The notes beneath the pieces are model-generated. The model saw only the letters and a list, made by a program, of their open reading frames with translations, did no database searches and was not told the DNA's origin. From assembly GCA_029834535.1 (NCBI GenBank), contig JAQMWT010000668.1:1-64000 (forward strand): DNA of 64,000 nucleotides, written 5' to 3'. A program made the position numbers and the translations under genes. This document shows, in pieces, positions 11,628 through 20,101 of the stretch (positions are counted from its first letter, which is position 1; each line of letters begins with the position of its first letter). Source of the stretch: Chrysophaeum taylorii. Lineage: Eukaryota; Sar; Pelagophyceae; Pelagomonadales; Pelagomonadaceae.

Positions 11628-13759
11628 CAGCGAAAAAGCTGACTCTGGTGGAGAGCACGCATGTAGTCACTGTGACGTTGTGCGTAATCTTCGGCGGAAT
11701 CATCCTCATCGTGGACTTCGGGGATGGTGTCGTCGTAGAGGCTTAGGTGTCCGTGGTCATCATAGAAACCGAGATGGCCTTGGTCATCTTTTTCGTCAGT
11801 TTCGCCCTCATCAGGTGGATCTTCCGGAGGATCGGACGATAGCACCTGAAGAAATTCTGCGGCATCGTTATCGGCTTCGGAGAGAAGTATCTCGTCGGAG
11901 ATGGTGGTGATGAGGTTGATTAGCTTGCTCATGCGCTCGGAGCTGGACGTATGTTGGCGACCGGCTTGGCTGAGATTCCGTATGGTTTGGAGCTTGCGAC
12001 GGACTTCACGAAGGGGGACCTTGAATCGCTGGTCAGGAGTAGATGGTTTAGGTGGATGAGGTTGAGTTGGAAAGTTGACCTTGCGAAGATGCGGGTGCTC
12101 GCGTTTGTCGGGGGTGACAGGAGCAGCACGGGGATTTTGCTTGTTCTTCGTTGGGGTGACAGGGGTGGCTTTGGGCTTTGGACTGTCATTGATGTCATAG
12201 TACGACGGAGAGCGAGGATTGTGAGGCTTTTTTTGGGGGGGCTTCTTGGGATGTCGTTTTTGCTGGTTTTTGCGATAGGCGTGAAGATGTTGGATTAGAT
12301 CATTGTCTTCATCTTGATCTAAGTCAGCTTCTATGAGAAAGACGGCAACAGGGTCGGTGTCGTCTTCGTTGGGATCCGGAGGGATGTCATCTTCAGAGGG
12401 AGAGGTGTCATCATCGTCTTCGGCGAGGTGGAGACCATGACGGCGGGAGCGAAAACGTGGATTGTCTTTGTCTTTAGTCGGCAGACGACCAAAGTCAGTG
12501 ACGAATCGCAAAGGCTTGAAGTTGAGGGTGGGATGAGGCTTGAGGTGTGCCCAAAAGTTGCGCTCAAAAGTGGAGATGACTGTGATGCGAGCGATGAGCT
12601 TGGGAAGGTGGTTGATGGCTTCCTTGTCTTCGTCGAGTAACAGCGAGTCGTTGGGAGTGCGCAAACAGTTAGCAAGACGCGCGAAGCCCTTGATGTGTGT
12701 TGGGGCGCGGGAGTCAAGCAAACTTGGAGGGTACTTAAAGCGAAGCAGTTGGTGGATTTCCTCGAGAATCTTGTCGTCGGAAAGTTGGAGAGAAGCATCG
12801 TTTGTAATCTGGCGCAGTTGCTGCTGGACATGACGCATGTATTCAATATAGTGCGCGGGCTCGTGGATCTCCGGGTTGAACGGCGTGTCCAGGAAGGCAT
12901 TATAGACGTAATGCGCATGGTGGACGTGGTTCTGGCCCGTGTGCTTGTCGAGTGCTAGGCGAACTTGAAGCACAAATTCGAGTCCTATCGGATGGGAAGA
13001 TCCGAGTGCATCGATTTCGTCGTATGCTGGGTGCTTGACGGAGTCGCTACCGGCATGTAGGAAACGGCGAAACAGGGGGTGCACGGTCTCGCGGAGGTAT
13101 ACGATGAAGTCGGCTTCTTTTCCTTGGAGATGAGGTTGGGTGATCGGATACAACTTGCCTTTTGTCATATCGGTCGGGTCCTTGTCTTGATCTTTAAGTT
13201 CTTGGAGCTTTGGCTCGTAGACGTTCTCCAAGAAGTGTTTGCCGAACTTGCGGTAGACGCCTTTGTAGTAGACGTAACGGCCTTGGAAATCTTGCGTGTT
13301 CCCGGCGGTAGAGTGGTTGTCGGGATCTTTGTCGTATTCTTTGATGCAGTGGCTGAGAAGAGCGTCAGCGAGATCATTAGATCCGCGCAAGACGGATTCC
13401 CACGTGTAGAAGCCCTGCAAAAAGTATTGGGTTATGCCTGTTTCAGGCATCAGATGTTCAACGAACAACTGCATGACGCGAAACGAAAGCATTTGGGGTG
13501 TGACTTGAGCCGAGTCCATTGACTTGAGAACGGCGCTAGGTGGGTCACTAAAAGTGTTAGCTTTGGTCTTGGGATCTTGTTGAGCTGGAGGGGGGGGGGG
13601 TGGAGCCGCAGCAGCGACGGCAGGTGGTGGTGCTTGCGTTGCTTGCACTTGGGCGGCCAGCGCGCTTAATTGAGCATTGAATTGTGCCATCAAGCGAACT
13701 TCTTGGTCTTGCATCTCCTTTTGATGCCTGGCTTCTAAGCGAGCTTCTTGTTCTCGCAT
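11627..13759 (-). CDS. Element C gag-like protein (710 aa)
   Basis: This long minus-strand ORF directly precedes the protease-bearing ORF. Its stop and the next ORF's ATG overlap in TGATG, which suggests coupled termination and reinitiation. Residues 1-40 form a Gln/Glu/Arg-rich coiled coil, followed by a poly-Pro stretch, a helical core of about 350 residues including FVLQVRLALDKHTGQ and YMRHVQQQLRQI, and an acidic then Lys/Pro-rich tail. No CCHC zinc knuckle is visible; basic KKPPQKK-type runs may replace it. It was assigned as Gag by position and composition, since I cannot match it by sequence to the A and B Gag. The frame looks open throughout. Confidence 0.72.
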   Translation of the reverse strand: MREQEARLEARHQKEMQDQEVRLMAQFNAQLSALAAQVQATQAPPPAVAAAAPPPPPPAQQDPKTKANTFSDPPSAVLKSMDSAQVTPQMLSFRVMQLFVEHLMPETGITQYFLQGFYTWESVLRGSNDLADALLSHCIKEYDKDPDNHSTAGNTQDFQGRYVYYKGVYRKFGKHFLENVYEPKLQELKDQDKDPTDMTKGKLYPITQPHLQGKEADFIVYLRETVHPLFRRFLHAGSDSVKHPAYDEIDALGSSHPIGLEFVLQVRLALDKHTGQNHVHHAHYVYNAFLDTPFNPEIHEPAHYIEYMRHVQQQLRQITNDASLQLSDDKILEEIHQLLRFKYPPSLLDSRAPTHIKGFARLANCLRTPNDSLLLDEDKEAINHLPKLIARITVISTFERNFWAHLKPHPTLNFKPLRFVTDFGRLPTKDKDNPRFRSRRHGLHLAEDDDDTSPSEDDIPPDPNEDDTDPVAVFLIEADLDQDEDNDLIQHLHAYRKNQQKRHPKKPPQKKPHNPRSPSYYDINDSPKPKATPVTPTKNKQNPRAAPVTPDKREHPHLRKVNFPTQPHPPKPSTPDQRFKVPLREVRRKLQTIRNLSQAGRQHTSSSERMSKLINLITTISDEILLSEADNDAAEFLQVLSSDPPEDPPDEGETDEKDDQGHLGFYDDHGHLSLYDDTIPEVHDEDDSAEDYAQRHSDYMRALHQSQLFR

Positions 13760-13860
13760 CTCCTTTTTGGAGTTCTTGATTGGTTGGCATTTTGCTTGGG
13801 TTCAGGAACGTCCGTGAGCGGGACTCGTCTGGAAATCCTGAGGCTCTGCTGATACCGGGA

Positions 13861-13875
13861 CTGGTGCCCAATACC
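13861..13875 (-). other. Candidate primer-binding site of element C
   Basis: On the minus strand GGTATTGGGCACCAG abuts the proposed 5' LTR end. It resembles, but does not equal, the GGTTATGGGCCCAG site of families A and B. The primer identity is uncertain. Confidence 0.35.
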
Positions 13876-14072
13876 TAGAGAACAGTAATTTCAACTGTGT
13901 TACCCTTCAGCAGAGCGTGAGAACAGTGGTAGTCTGTCCTCGAATCTGTCTCCTGGAACGAGGACAGCCGGTGTGAATAACACAGCGTTTTCTTAAATCA
14001 AAAGGTGCTAAAGTTAAGGGAACTAGCCCTAGAATAGGGGGTACTAACCCTAATTCAGATTTTCTATCTCTA
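13876..14072 (-). repeat. Candidate 5' LTR of element C (about 197 bp)
   Basis: The stretch starts TAGAGA and ends TCTCTA, a 6-bp terminal inverted repeat that parallels the AGAG/CTCT ends of the family A and B LTRs. It lies just upstream of gag and abuts a PBS-like sequence. No second copy is in the window to prove it, because the 3' end of the element lies beyond A-1. Confidence 0.4.
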
Positions 14073-14088
14073 GAAACAAGTGCAGGCC

Positions 14089-14412
14089 AGCAAGTTCACC
14101 TAGTCCCAATTTCTAACCCCAGTAAGTTCACCTCGCCCAGTAAGTTCACCTAGTCCCAATCTCTAGCCCCAGTAAGTTCGGCGTAAACCCACTCGTGCTC
14201 ACACCCACTCACCCCACTCTCCTTTGAGCTCGTCGCTCTCACCCCCGCCAATCCAAGCTGCTTTGATCCGCACACGCCGCTAACCTTTGAGTTTACTCTA
14301 AAAACCCCAGTAAGTTTACCTGGTCCCAGTAAGTTCACCTCGTCACTAAGTTCACCTAGTCCCAATCTCTAATCCCAGTAAGTTCACCTGGTCCCAGCAA
14401 GCTCACCTACAG
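14089..14412 (+). repeat. Interspersed short repeat array, unit CCCAGTAAGTTCACCT
   Basis: About nine copies of the unit, some followed by AGTCCCAATCTCTA, are packed irregularly around 14089-14185 and 14300-14412, with a non-repeated ~110 bp between the two clusters. Longer blocks (AAGTTCACCTAGTCCCAATC) recur, so the array probably grew by local duplication. Function unknown; no ORF is convincing here. Confidence 0.7.
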
Positions 14413-15003
14413 TGCGCGTGTAGACGCCGTGAGGGGGCTTATCGGTATTGCGCAGCACGTGTGGGGTAGGGTGGAGTCGTCGACCCAGAAGAGGATATCC
14501 TCGCGGTTGCCGACTCGACAGAGAGCCACGTAGAGCTGGAGGTGGCAGAAGACGGGCCTTGGGCAAGAGGACACCGACCTTGCGGGGCGTCTGCCCCTGG
14601 CTCTTGTTGGTCGTTTAGCGTCGGCGGGGCTTAAGGGAAACTGGTCGAAGGAGCCTCGGTGACACGACACAACATGATCGATGACGTATCGGGTGCCGTT
14701 GCAGTGGCCGTGCGACGGGTCGAGGTTGCGAAGACTTTAAGCTCGCGATCAAAGTCAGCATGCCGTTGGTTGTCAGGGAGTTGAAAACTCGACTGTAAAG
14801 AGCGAGGCGTCGTCTTCCGACCCAACCTAGTCGGCCGAAAAGAACTCCGACGCCTCGTCTCCGGGAAAGGCCGCGGTCATGCGCGCGTTGTCAGCATCGA
14901 CAACATCGTTTCGACGGGGCGTGAGAATGGCGCGCTGAAAGAGCCGACGCGGGTCGTGGAAATAGTCCGCGAGGTCGCCGCATACGGCTTGAGGATCAAT
15001 GTT
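14403..15003 (-). pseudogene. PIF1/Helitron-type helicase, C-terminal fragment
   Basis: Conserved blocks of the PIF1 family, as found in Helitron helicases, occur in order on the minus strand: LFQRAILTPRRNDVVDADNA with PGDEASEFFSAD (about 14863-14960), FNSLTTNGML, RNLDPSHGHCNGTRYVI (about 14690), NKSQGQTPRKVGVLLP, and PVFCHLQLYVALCRV followed by a stop at 14403. The blocks lie in more than one reading frame, with a stop after FFSAD, so this is a decayed copy. The N-terminal Walker motifs are absent, the sequence being cut near 15003. It could be the end of a Helitron or a host PIF1 pseudogene; no Helitron CTRR terminus with hairpin was identified. Confidence 0.72.
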
Positions 15004-15087
15004 TGGCTCGCGCCGCCTACCTGATCCTTACCCTGAATCGGTGGACAGCCTTCACAGCCATCCACAGCTATCTCCGATATTCACAGC

Positions 15088-15187
15088 TATCTCCGCCCGT
15101 CAGGCACATCCCTCCTACCCCACAAACCCACCCGCATCCTTCATGCCCCCCCACACACACACCCCTCTTAGCAGTCGACATTTAAAG
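15088..15187 (+). repeat. 100-bp direct repeat, left copy (flanks the LINE)
   Basis: It runs from TATCTCCGCCCGTCAGGCAC to CATTTAAAG and is repeated with only a few differences at 18604-18703, on the other side of the LINE. It contains a C-rich/ACAC tract. It may be a long target duplication or the 3' end of a preceding LINE copy. Confidence 0.9.
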
Positions 15188-15810
15188 GCAGCCTTCACGG
15201 CCTACTTCTTCGGCGAGCACCATGAGGCGGCGCCCGTCGGCCCGACGTGCTCACTGACCGCTTTGCAGCCTTCGCCGCTGGGCGTTACGACCTCCTCATT
15301 GACGGCTACCTCCACGACGTGACTCGCGTGCGCTCCCATGTACGCTCACCGGCGGCCCCCGACGATGACGCGGGCGCACTTCGTGCATTGCGACTCGCTG
15401 AATCTGGCGACCTCTCTCGGGCATGCCGTATTCTCACCAGCCTGGGCATCGCCGACCAATGCCACCCAGACGTCATGCGCCAACTCGTGTCCAAACATCC
15501 TGCTCGCAAGGAGGACCTTCACACTTTCCCCAACCACCCGCAAGGGCTCGCCACACTCTCGGTCGCCCTGCGTGAAACTTACCGCACGCTCCGGCCGAAG
15601 GCTGGTGTGGGCCCCGACCAGTGCCGCAATGAATTCCTCTCCGTTTTTGCCCAGCCCTTCCCGAGCAACGTCAAGGCACGCTCGGCGATGGACAAAATCG
15701 ACAACCTTGAGACCTTGTTCGTTCGTGGAGCTCTTCCTGACTGGTATTACTTCATCACCACCACGGTAACCCTCATTCCGTTGGTGAAACGACGCGCCGC
15801 TGACGCTAAC

Positions 15811-15995
15811 ATTACATTTAGCAAAGAACAGAAAGTAGGCCGGAGGTGAAGCGTTTTGAAATAAATCGGCTTCACAAAACGCAGATTTTGTCGGCCCGTT
15901 TCGAGCATACATAGGGATTTGAACAGAAAGTAGAGTTCCGTTAATCTGTTGTCACACACACACGGACATTTCCCAATTAATTATTGTGGAAAGCA
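15811..15995. repeat. ~185-bp AT-rich insertion inside the LINE RT
   Basis: It interrupts RT coding between LIPLVKRRAAD and DVRPIGIG. It is AT-richer than the LINE and contains a 13-bp direct repeat GAACAGAAAGTAG (15826-15838 and 15921-15933) plus two interleaved complementary pairs, GTGAAG/CTTCAC and CGTTTT/AAAACG (about 15846-15880). No clear target duplication or terminal inverted repeat was found, so its class is open. Confidence 0.6.
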
Positions 15996-17993
15996 CCTGA
16001 CGTTCGACCTATCGGCATTGGCACCGTCCGCCGCCGTGCCACTGGACGGTGCCTTGTGCGTAGCCTCTACTCCGAGATCTCCGAGGCACTGTACCCGATC
16101 AACGTTGCCGTCGGGGTCAAGGGCGGCCCCTCGCGCCTCGTCTTTGGCGTCCGCACCCACGCGGAGCAGTACCCCGACCAGGTCATCATCAAGCTGGACA
16201 AACGCAACGCCTTCAACGAGCTCAAGCGCCGGACCGTCGTGGACAAACTCGCAAACCACGCCAACGCTAAGCTTCGTGCCTTTGGCCACTTTATGTTCAA
16301 GCAATTACGGCCGGCATCCTGGGTGGCCCTCCATGGCCCCACCGGCCTCGATCGCGCCCCCTTCGACTCTCAAGAAGGCGGCCAGTAAGGCGACCCCACC
16401 TATCCACCGGCGTACTGTCTGGCAACGCATGACGCCGCACAGGCCCTTGACACCCGCTTACGTTCATGTGCCGACTACGCACGATTTGGCATGGACGACG
16501 GCGTCATCTCTGGTTCCCCTCGTGAGGTTGTCGACGCCCTCCTGCAGTACGCCCGCGACATCCAAGCTAGCGGCGAGGAGCTCCGCCTCGACAAGTGCGT
16601 GGCGTTCTGTCCGGCACTTGGCATGGGTCTTCTCGATCACCCCGATGTTCACGACCACGTCCAAGTTGCGCCTGACGGCACGCGTACTCTTGCTGGTATC
16701 CCCGTTGTCGCCGACGGCCTCATAATCTACGGTGTGCCCATCGGCTCCCCCGGACACGCCGGAGATGCCTATGTCGAAGCTACCTTGCAACGCGAGGTTG
16801 ACGCTCAGGTGAGCTCCATGAGCACCATTCGCACCAAGCTCCAGAACGTCTCCCTCCACTGCATGTACTCGTTGGGCCGCTACTGCATCGCCCCGCGCAT
16901 GGACTACCTCGCGCAACACTGCTACCCCACCATTGCCTTGAGCGCGCTCCGCCGCTTCGACGTTGCCGTCCTCAGCTTCGTCGCCACAGCACTTGGCGCA
17001 GAGCCGCGTCAGGTTTTTGACTCCACCGGCATCGTCCTCCAACGCCTCCGTCTTCCTGCTCGAAGTGGGGGTGGCGGCATTCGCTCCTGCGCCGACCTCA
17101 GCCCCGCCGCCTTTGTTGGCACGGCGGCCCAGGCCCTCCCACACCTCGTCGACCTTCGCGATCCTACGGGTGCCGTGGAGGTCCCTGGCTACCTCCCCCG
17201 CCTCGCCTCGGTCCTGGGTGCCACTTCTTTTCGCACAGGTAACGAGTTGCACCGTTGGCACCACCTCCTCGCATCCGGTTGCCGCCTGGGGCGAGCACTC
17301 CAGACTGCGTGGGACGGACTTCGGGCTGATCTCCGTACCACGCTGGCTTCCCACGGCGGCGCTGGTTCCGGCGACCCCGCCAACGTTCATCTCGTCGACG
17401 GTCCTCTCTCCCACGAATTCGTCTCCGTGGGCGTCCTCGTCGACCCCACCATCTCGACACCCGTGCTCATACCCCAACTCCAGCGTGCTCTAACCTCCCA
17501 GCGCGAGACAGCTCGGGCCACTGCACTCCAGCGCCTTGCGGCCACCCTTCCCATCACCGATGCACTTCGAGTAGCGGCGCCCTCATGGGATCGCTTCTCG
17601 ACCACGTTCATCAGCTCGTGGCCCAGCTCCGCGCTTCAAATTCCCAACCGCTGCTGGGCTGAGATGTGTGCCCAGTACTTTGGCTACCCCTCTCCAGCTT
17701 GTTCGGGCCTCGTGGGCACTCGCATTCTGGGCACTGACGTCGTTCTCGACGCTCACGGCAAGGTGCTTCTCACGCAGGCCAACCTTGTCAACCGCGGAGG
17801 AGCGCGGACCACCTGGCATGACGGCCAGCTCGAGTGCGTCCTCTGCAGCGTCAAAGAGGCCGGCATCCCAGCCCTGTCCGAGGTTTTCGGCATCTTTGCT
17901 GACGTCGTCGCCCCTACCATTCGCACGCGCCTCTACGGCCGGTACCGAGGCAATCTCGCCCGTCGCCACGTCGTCCCAGACATCCTCACCATA

Positions 17994-18215
17994 GCTACGT
18001 AGCCGCTGTTCGACAGGGCCCAAGAAGCCAGGCGGTGGTGCTGTACCCGGCTGGGGGATGGTGGCGTCGATGCCGCGGGCGTGAGCGAGGTATTCGGAGT
18101 GGACTTGCGCTGCGCGCCGATCGACAGGCGACGGGTGGGAGGGATGGAGGGCGTGGGCGGTGCATAACGAACCCCAAGCGAGGGTTTTGATGTCGTAGAG
18201 TTGCTCCTTGTTGTC
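17994..18215 (-). other. Micro-inversion inside the LINE ORF
   Basis: The plus-strand LINE frame ends at ...RRHVVPDILTIA and resumes at AGLVFGAFGEAS. The missing part (KEQLYDIKTLAWGS, PVDRRAAQVHSEYLAHARGI, GPVEQRLRSYG) is open on the minus strand of exactly this interval. Re-inverting it restores the expected order. The left breakpoint lies in the palindrome GCTACGTAGC. Confidence 0.72.
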
Positions 18216-18603
18216 GAGCGTCGCCGGCCTCGTCTTTGGTGCCTTCGGTGAGGCAAGCGCGGCGTGCCACGCTCTCGCCCAAACATGCGCAGAGCGCATC
18301 GCTGCGCGAACCTGGGTGGCAAGCGGCTGCGCCAACTTCACAGAGGCAAAGGCGGCCCAAACTCGCCGCATCTACCGTGAGTGGGGGATCGCCAACGCAT
18401 TAGGCCGGGCTCGCTGTGCCCTCACCGCCCTCACCCATGTCGCCACCTCGGGGAACCGCACCCAGGTCGCCAGATCCCAGCAGGACGTCACCCTTCGTCG
18501 CACATACGTCCGGCGGCAGCATGCGTACGACCTACGGGCGGGGCCCGTCCTCTCTTCGCCTGCCCCACGACTCGGCGATGACCCCGACTAGGTCCCGCGT
18601 ACT

Positions 18604-18703
18604 TATCTCCGCCCGTCAGGCACATCCCTCCTACCCCACAAACCCACCCACATCCTTCATGCCCCCCCCCACACACCCCCCTCTTAGCAGTCGCCATTTA
18701 AAG
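18604..18703 (+). repeat. 100-bp direct repeat, right copy (flanks the LINE)
   Basis: Near-identical to 15088-15187. It directly abuts the left remnant of copia element B-3. Confidence 0.9.
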
Positions 18704-19716
18704 ACAAACAGCAAACCAGCTGATCACCCTGGTATCGGCTACGTAAAGCTGGACTACGCACTGTTCCTCGAACCTGCCAGTGGTCGACACCTATTTATCC
18801 ACACCGCTCCCGAGTGGAACACGGCGCCTATTTATCCTCAGCGCTCCCGAGTGGAACAAGGCCCAGCTGACTGTCACCCTTAATGACAGCGAACAACCAA
18901 ATATGTCACATCTCACAGTTTGATTGACAAGGATGTGCAAGTACCTATTCACTTTGTGGATCACTACCTACCGGCACTATCCTGTCCGCCTTGCGCCCTG
19001 GCACGTGACAGGAACATTGAATTACGTTCGTTGGCTTCTACATTGAAGAGATACATCAGGGACCTACGTCATTATTACAATTACCTGGTGACAATACTTT
19101 CCGCACGCCCATGGTTGCGTAACCTACTACTTGGTCTTCGGAAGCAAAACGAGTACGATCAACAAAACACCCCTCCTCTTGCTTGACTGCGCACTCGACC
19201 ACCATTCCTATCAATTACAACTAATTGTTCTCGCAACCAACGGTCATGCTATTATGTTCTGGATTGTCAACACCTGCGTTTCTGTCACAAGCCACTAATG
19301 ACTTGGTTCTGAACATCGATGTTATGATTGCTGTTGAGTCCGACGAAACTCTTGTGCGCATGTTACGCAAAGAATCCCCAAATGTTATTACCTTTCAATC
19401 TCTTCCTTCTTTCCTCAATCATCTCCATGCCATTTCGGAAGAAGAAATACGGACCCTAAGTTGCGACATCGTTGAGCTTACACCCCGTATTATCTGCGAA
19501 TCATCTACATGCTACCATCCTTCGTGTCTATTTCCTTCCTTTGGACTTACAGCCACTGCTGCGACCGAAACGTCGTTAAACTACCCGCCAACGGCACCTA
19601 CTGCCTCGGCACAAGTTACAACACCGTGTAGCAATCGCAGTCTGCTCAAGAACACCAAAACATCCGACATCTTTAGTTTGCTCGACGACTCTTTCTTTTA
19701 CGGTATGCTACCTGTC
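18704..19716 (+). mobile_element. Ty1/copia family B, copy B-3, piece 1 (protease to methyltransferase)
   Basis: It starts in the protease C-terminal region (DHPGIGYVKLDYALFLEP...W, matching HPQIGYVKIDFALCLKP of B-1), continues through LRSLASTLKRYI and LLLGLRKQNEYDQQNT, and then the start of the methyltransferase domain (VMLLCSGLSTPAFLSQATND, VESDETLVRMLR, CDIVELTP). The B-1 5' LTR was inserted at 19717, in the middle of this domain; the continuation is at 43746. B-3 is old and has many interruptions. Its LTRs and gag are not recognisable in the window. Confidence 0.85.
19563..19583 (+). repeat. SLNY-type junction motif in B-3 (methyltransferase)
   Basis: GACCGAAACGTCGTTAAACT plus A, read T-E-T-S-L-N-Y. 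In B-3 it lies in a segment absent from the methyltransferase of B-1 and B-2. Confidence 0.85.
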
Positions 19717-20027
19717 TGCAGAGAAATCTGCTGCCTCTTACCCTTATCCGTCCGTTGAGAACGTGATCTCTTCCTTACCCTTCTTCTTCCTTCTATACAG
19801 TCAATTAGTCCTCTGATCTGTGCCCAAGCTCATCACGATGTACTAGCGCGCCCCGAGGTATGTAGCGCTATACACTTAACCTTTCTCGTGTAGTTCTAGA
19901 TGCCGCCTGTCGTGTTCTGAGGATATAGGGGACATACCTTTCATTCCCCGAATTAACCTTCCAGACGTTCATGATGAGACGGGATGGTTTCCCAGGTGAC
20001 TTACCACTGCATGCTAAATGCTCGGCA
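19717..20027 (+). repeat. B-1 5' LTR (family B, 311 bp)
   Basis: It starts TGCAGAG and ends CTCGGCA, and matches the B-2 LTRs (46744-47060 and 57492-57804) end to end. The family ends TGCAGAG/CTCTGCA form a 7-bp terminal inverted repeat with canonical TG...CA. Confidence 0.95.
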
Positions 20028-20041
20028 GGTTATGGGCCCAG
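20028..20041 (+). other. B-1 primer-binding site (initiator tRNA-Met anticodon arm)
   Basis: GGTTATGGGCCCAG immediately follows the LTR. It is the exact complement of CTGGGCCCATAACC in the anticodon arm of eukaryotic initiator tRNA-Met, the same internal site Drosophila copia uses with a half-tRNA primer. Confidence 0.85.
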
Positions 20042-20064
20042 GCGGGTCCTGGGAACCCATGTGT

Positions 20065-20067
<3 letters not shown>

Positions 20068-20101
<34 letters not shown>

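Larger units (their letters stand above)
5897..14072 (-). mobile_element. Ty1/copia family C (truncated at the RT by A-1)
   Basis: Reading on the minus strand from 14072 the order is: candidate 5' LTR, gag, protease, methyltransferase-like domain, integrase, Pro/Asp-rich linker, N-terminal half of RT. The remainder was displaced by insertion of A-1 and lies beyond the left window edge. Gag and the protease-methyltransferase ORF are long and open (710 and 1070 residues); further down there are several interruptions, one being a SINE copy (8175-8420). It is clearly a third family: amino-acid similarity to A and B is confined to motifs, but the module order is identical. GC is higher than in families A and B. 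Confidence 0.88.
15247..18591 (+). pseudogene. LINE reverse transcriptase ORF (broken)
   Basis: The N-terminal block is 15247-15810 (RPKAGVGPDQCRNEFL, WYYFITTTVTLIPLVKR). After the insertion it resumes at about 15996 with DVRPIGIGTVRRRATGRCLV, then VIIKLDKRNAFNELKRRTVV (catalytic block A). EGGQ is followed by a TAA at 16386-16388 where family members have QGDP (a one-base change from CAA), then GDPTYPPAYCLATHDA and the catalytic GMDDGVISG (about 16488). The thumb and C-terminal region (LAGIPVV.DGLIIYGVPIGSPGHAGDAYV) runs to 17999. The part PVDRRAAQVHSEYLAHARGID is on the minus strand (micro-inversion), and AGLVFGAFGEASAACHALAQ to RRIYREWG resumes on the plus strand to a stop at 18591. No separate ORF1 or endonuclease is visible. 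Confidence 0.85.
15188..18603 (+). mobile_element. Non-LTR retrotransposon (LINE), GC-rich, decayed
   Basis: The interval between the two 100-bp repeats encodes a non-LTR reverse transcriptase and a C-terminal Cys/His-type region. It is markedly richer in GC, especially at third codon positions, than the copia elements around it, so it has a different compositional history. It has one internal insertion (about 15811-15995), one in-frame stop in the RT core and one inverted segment (about 17994-18215). No poly-A tail is seen. The clade is not assigned; the QGDP-like and GMDDG motifs support a LINE rather than a Penelope or group II RT. Confidence 0.85.

Noticed and set aside
12331-12918. Ser/Thr/Pro-rich minus-strand ORF overlapping element C gag
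   Set aside because: It is an alternative frame inside the 710-residue gag ORF, with skewed composition and no recognisable features.
16464-17477. Long minus-strand ORF (337 codons) opposite the LINE
   Set aside because: Antisense shadow of a GC-rich coding strand; the plus strand carries the recognisable RT motifs.
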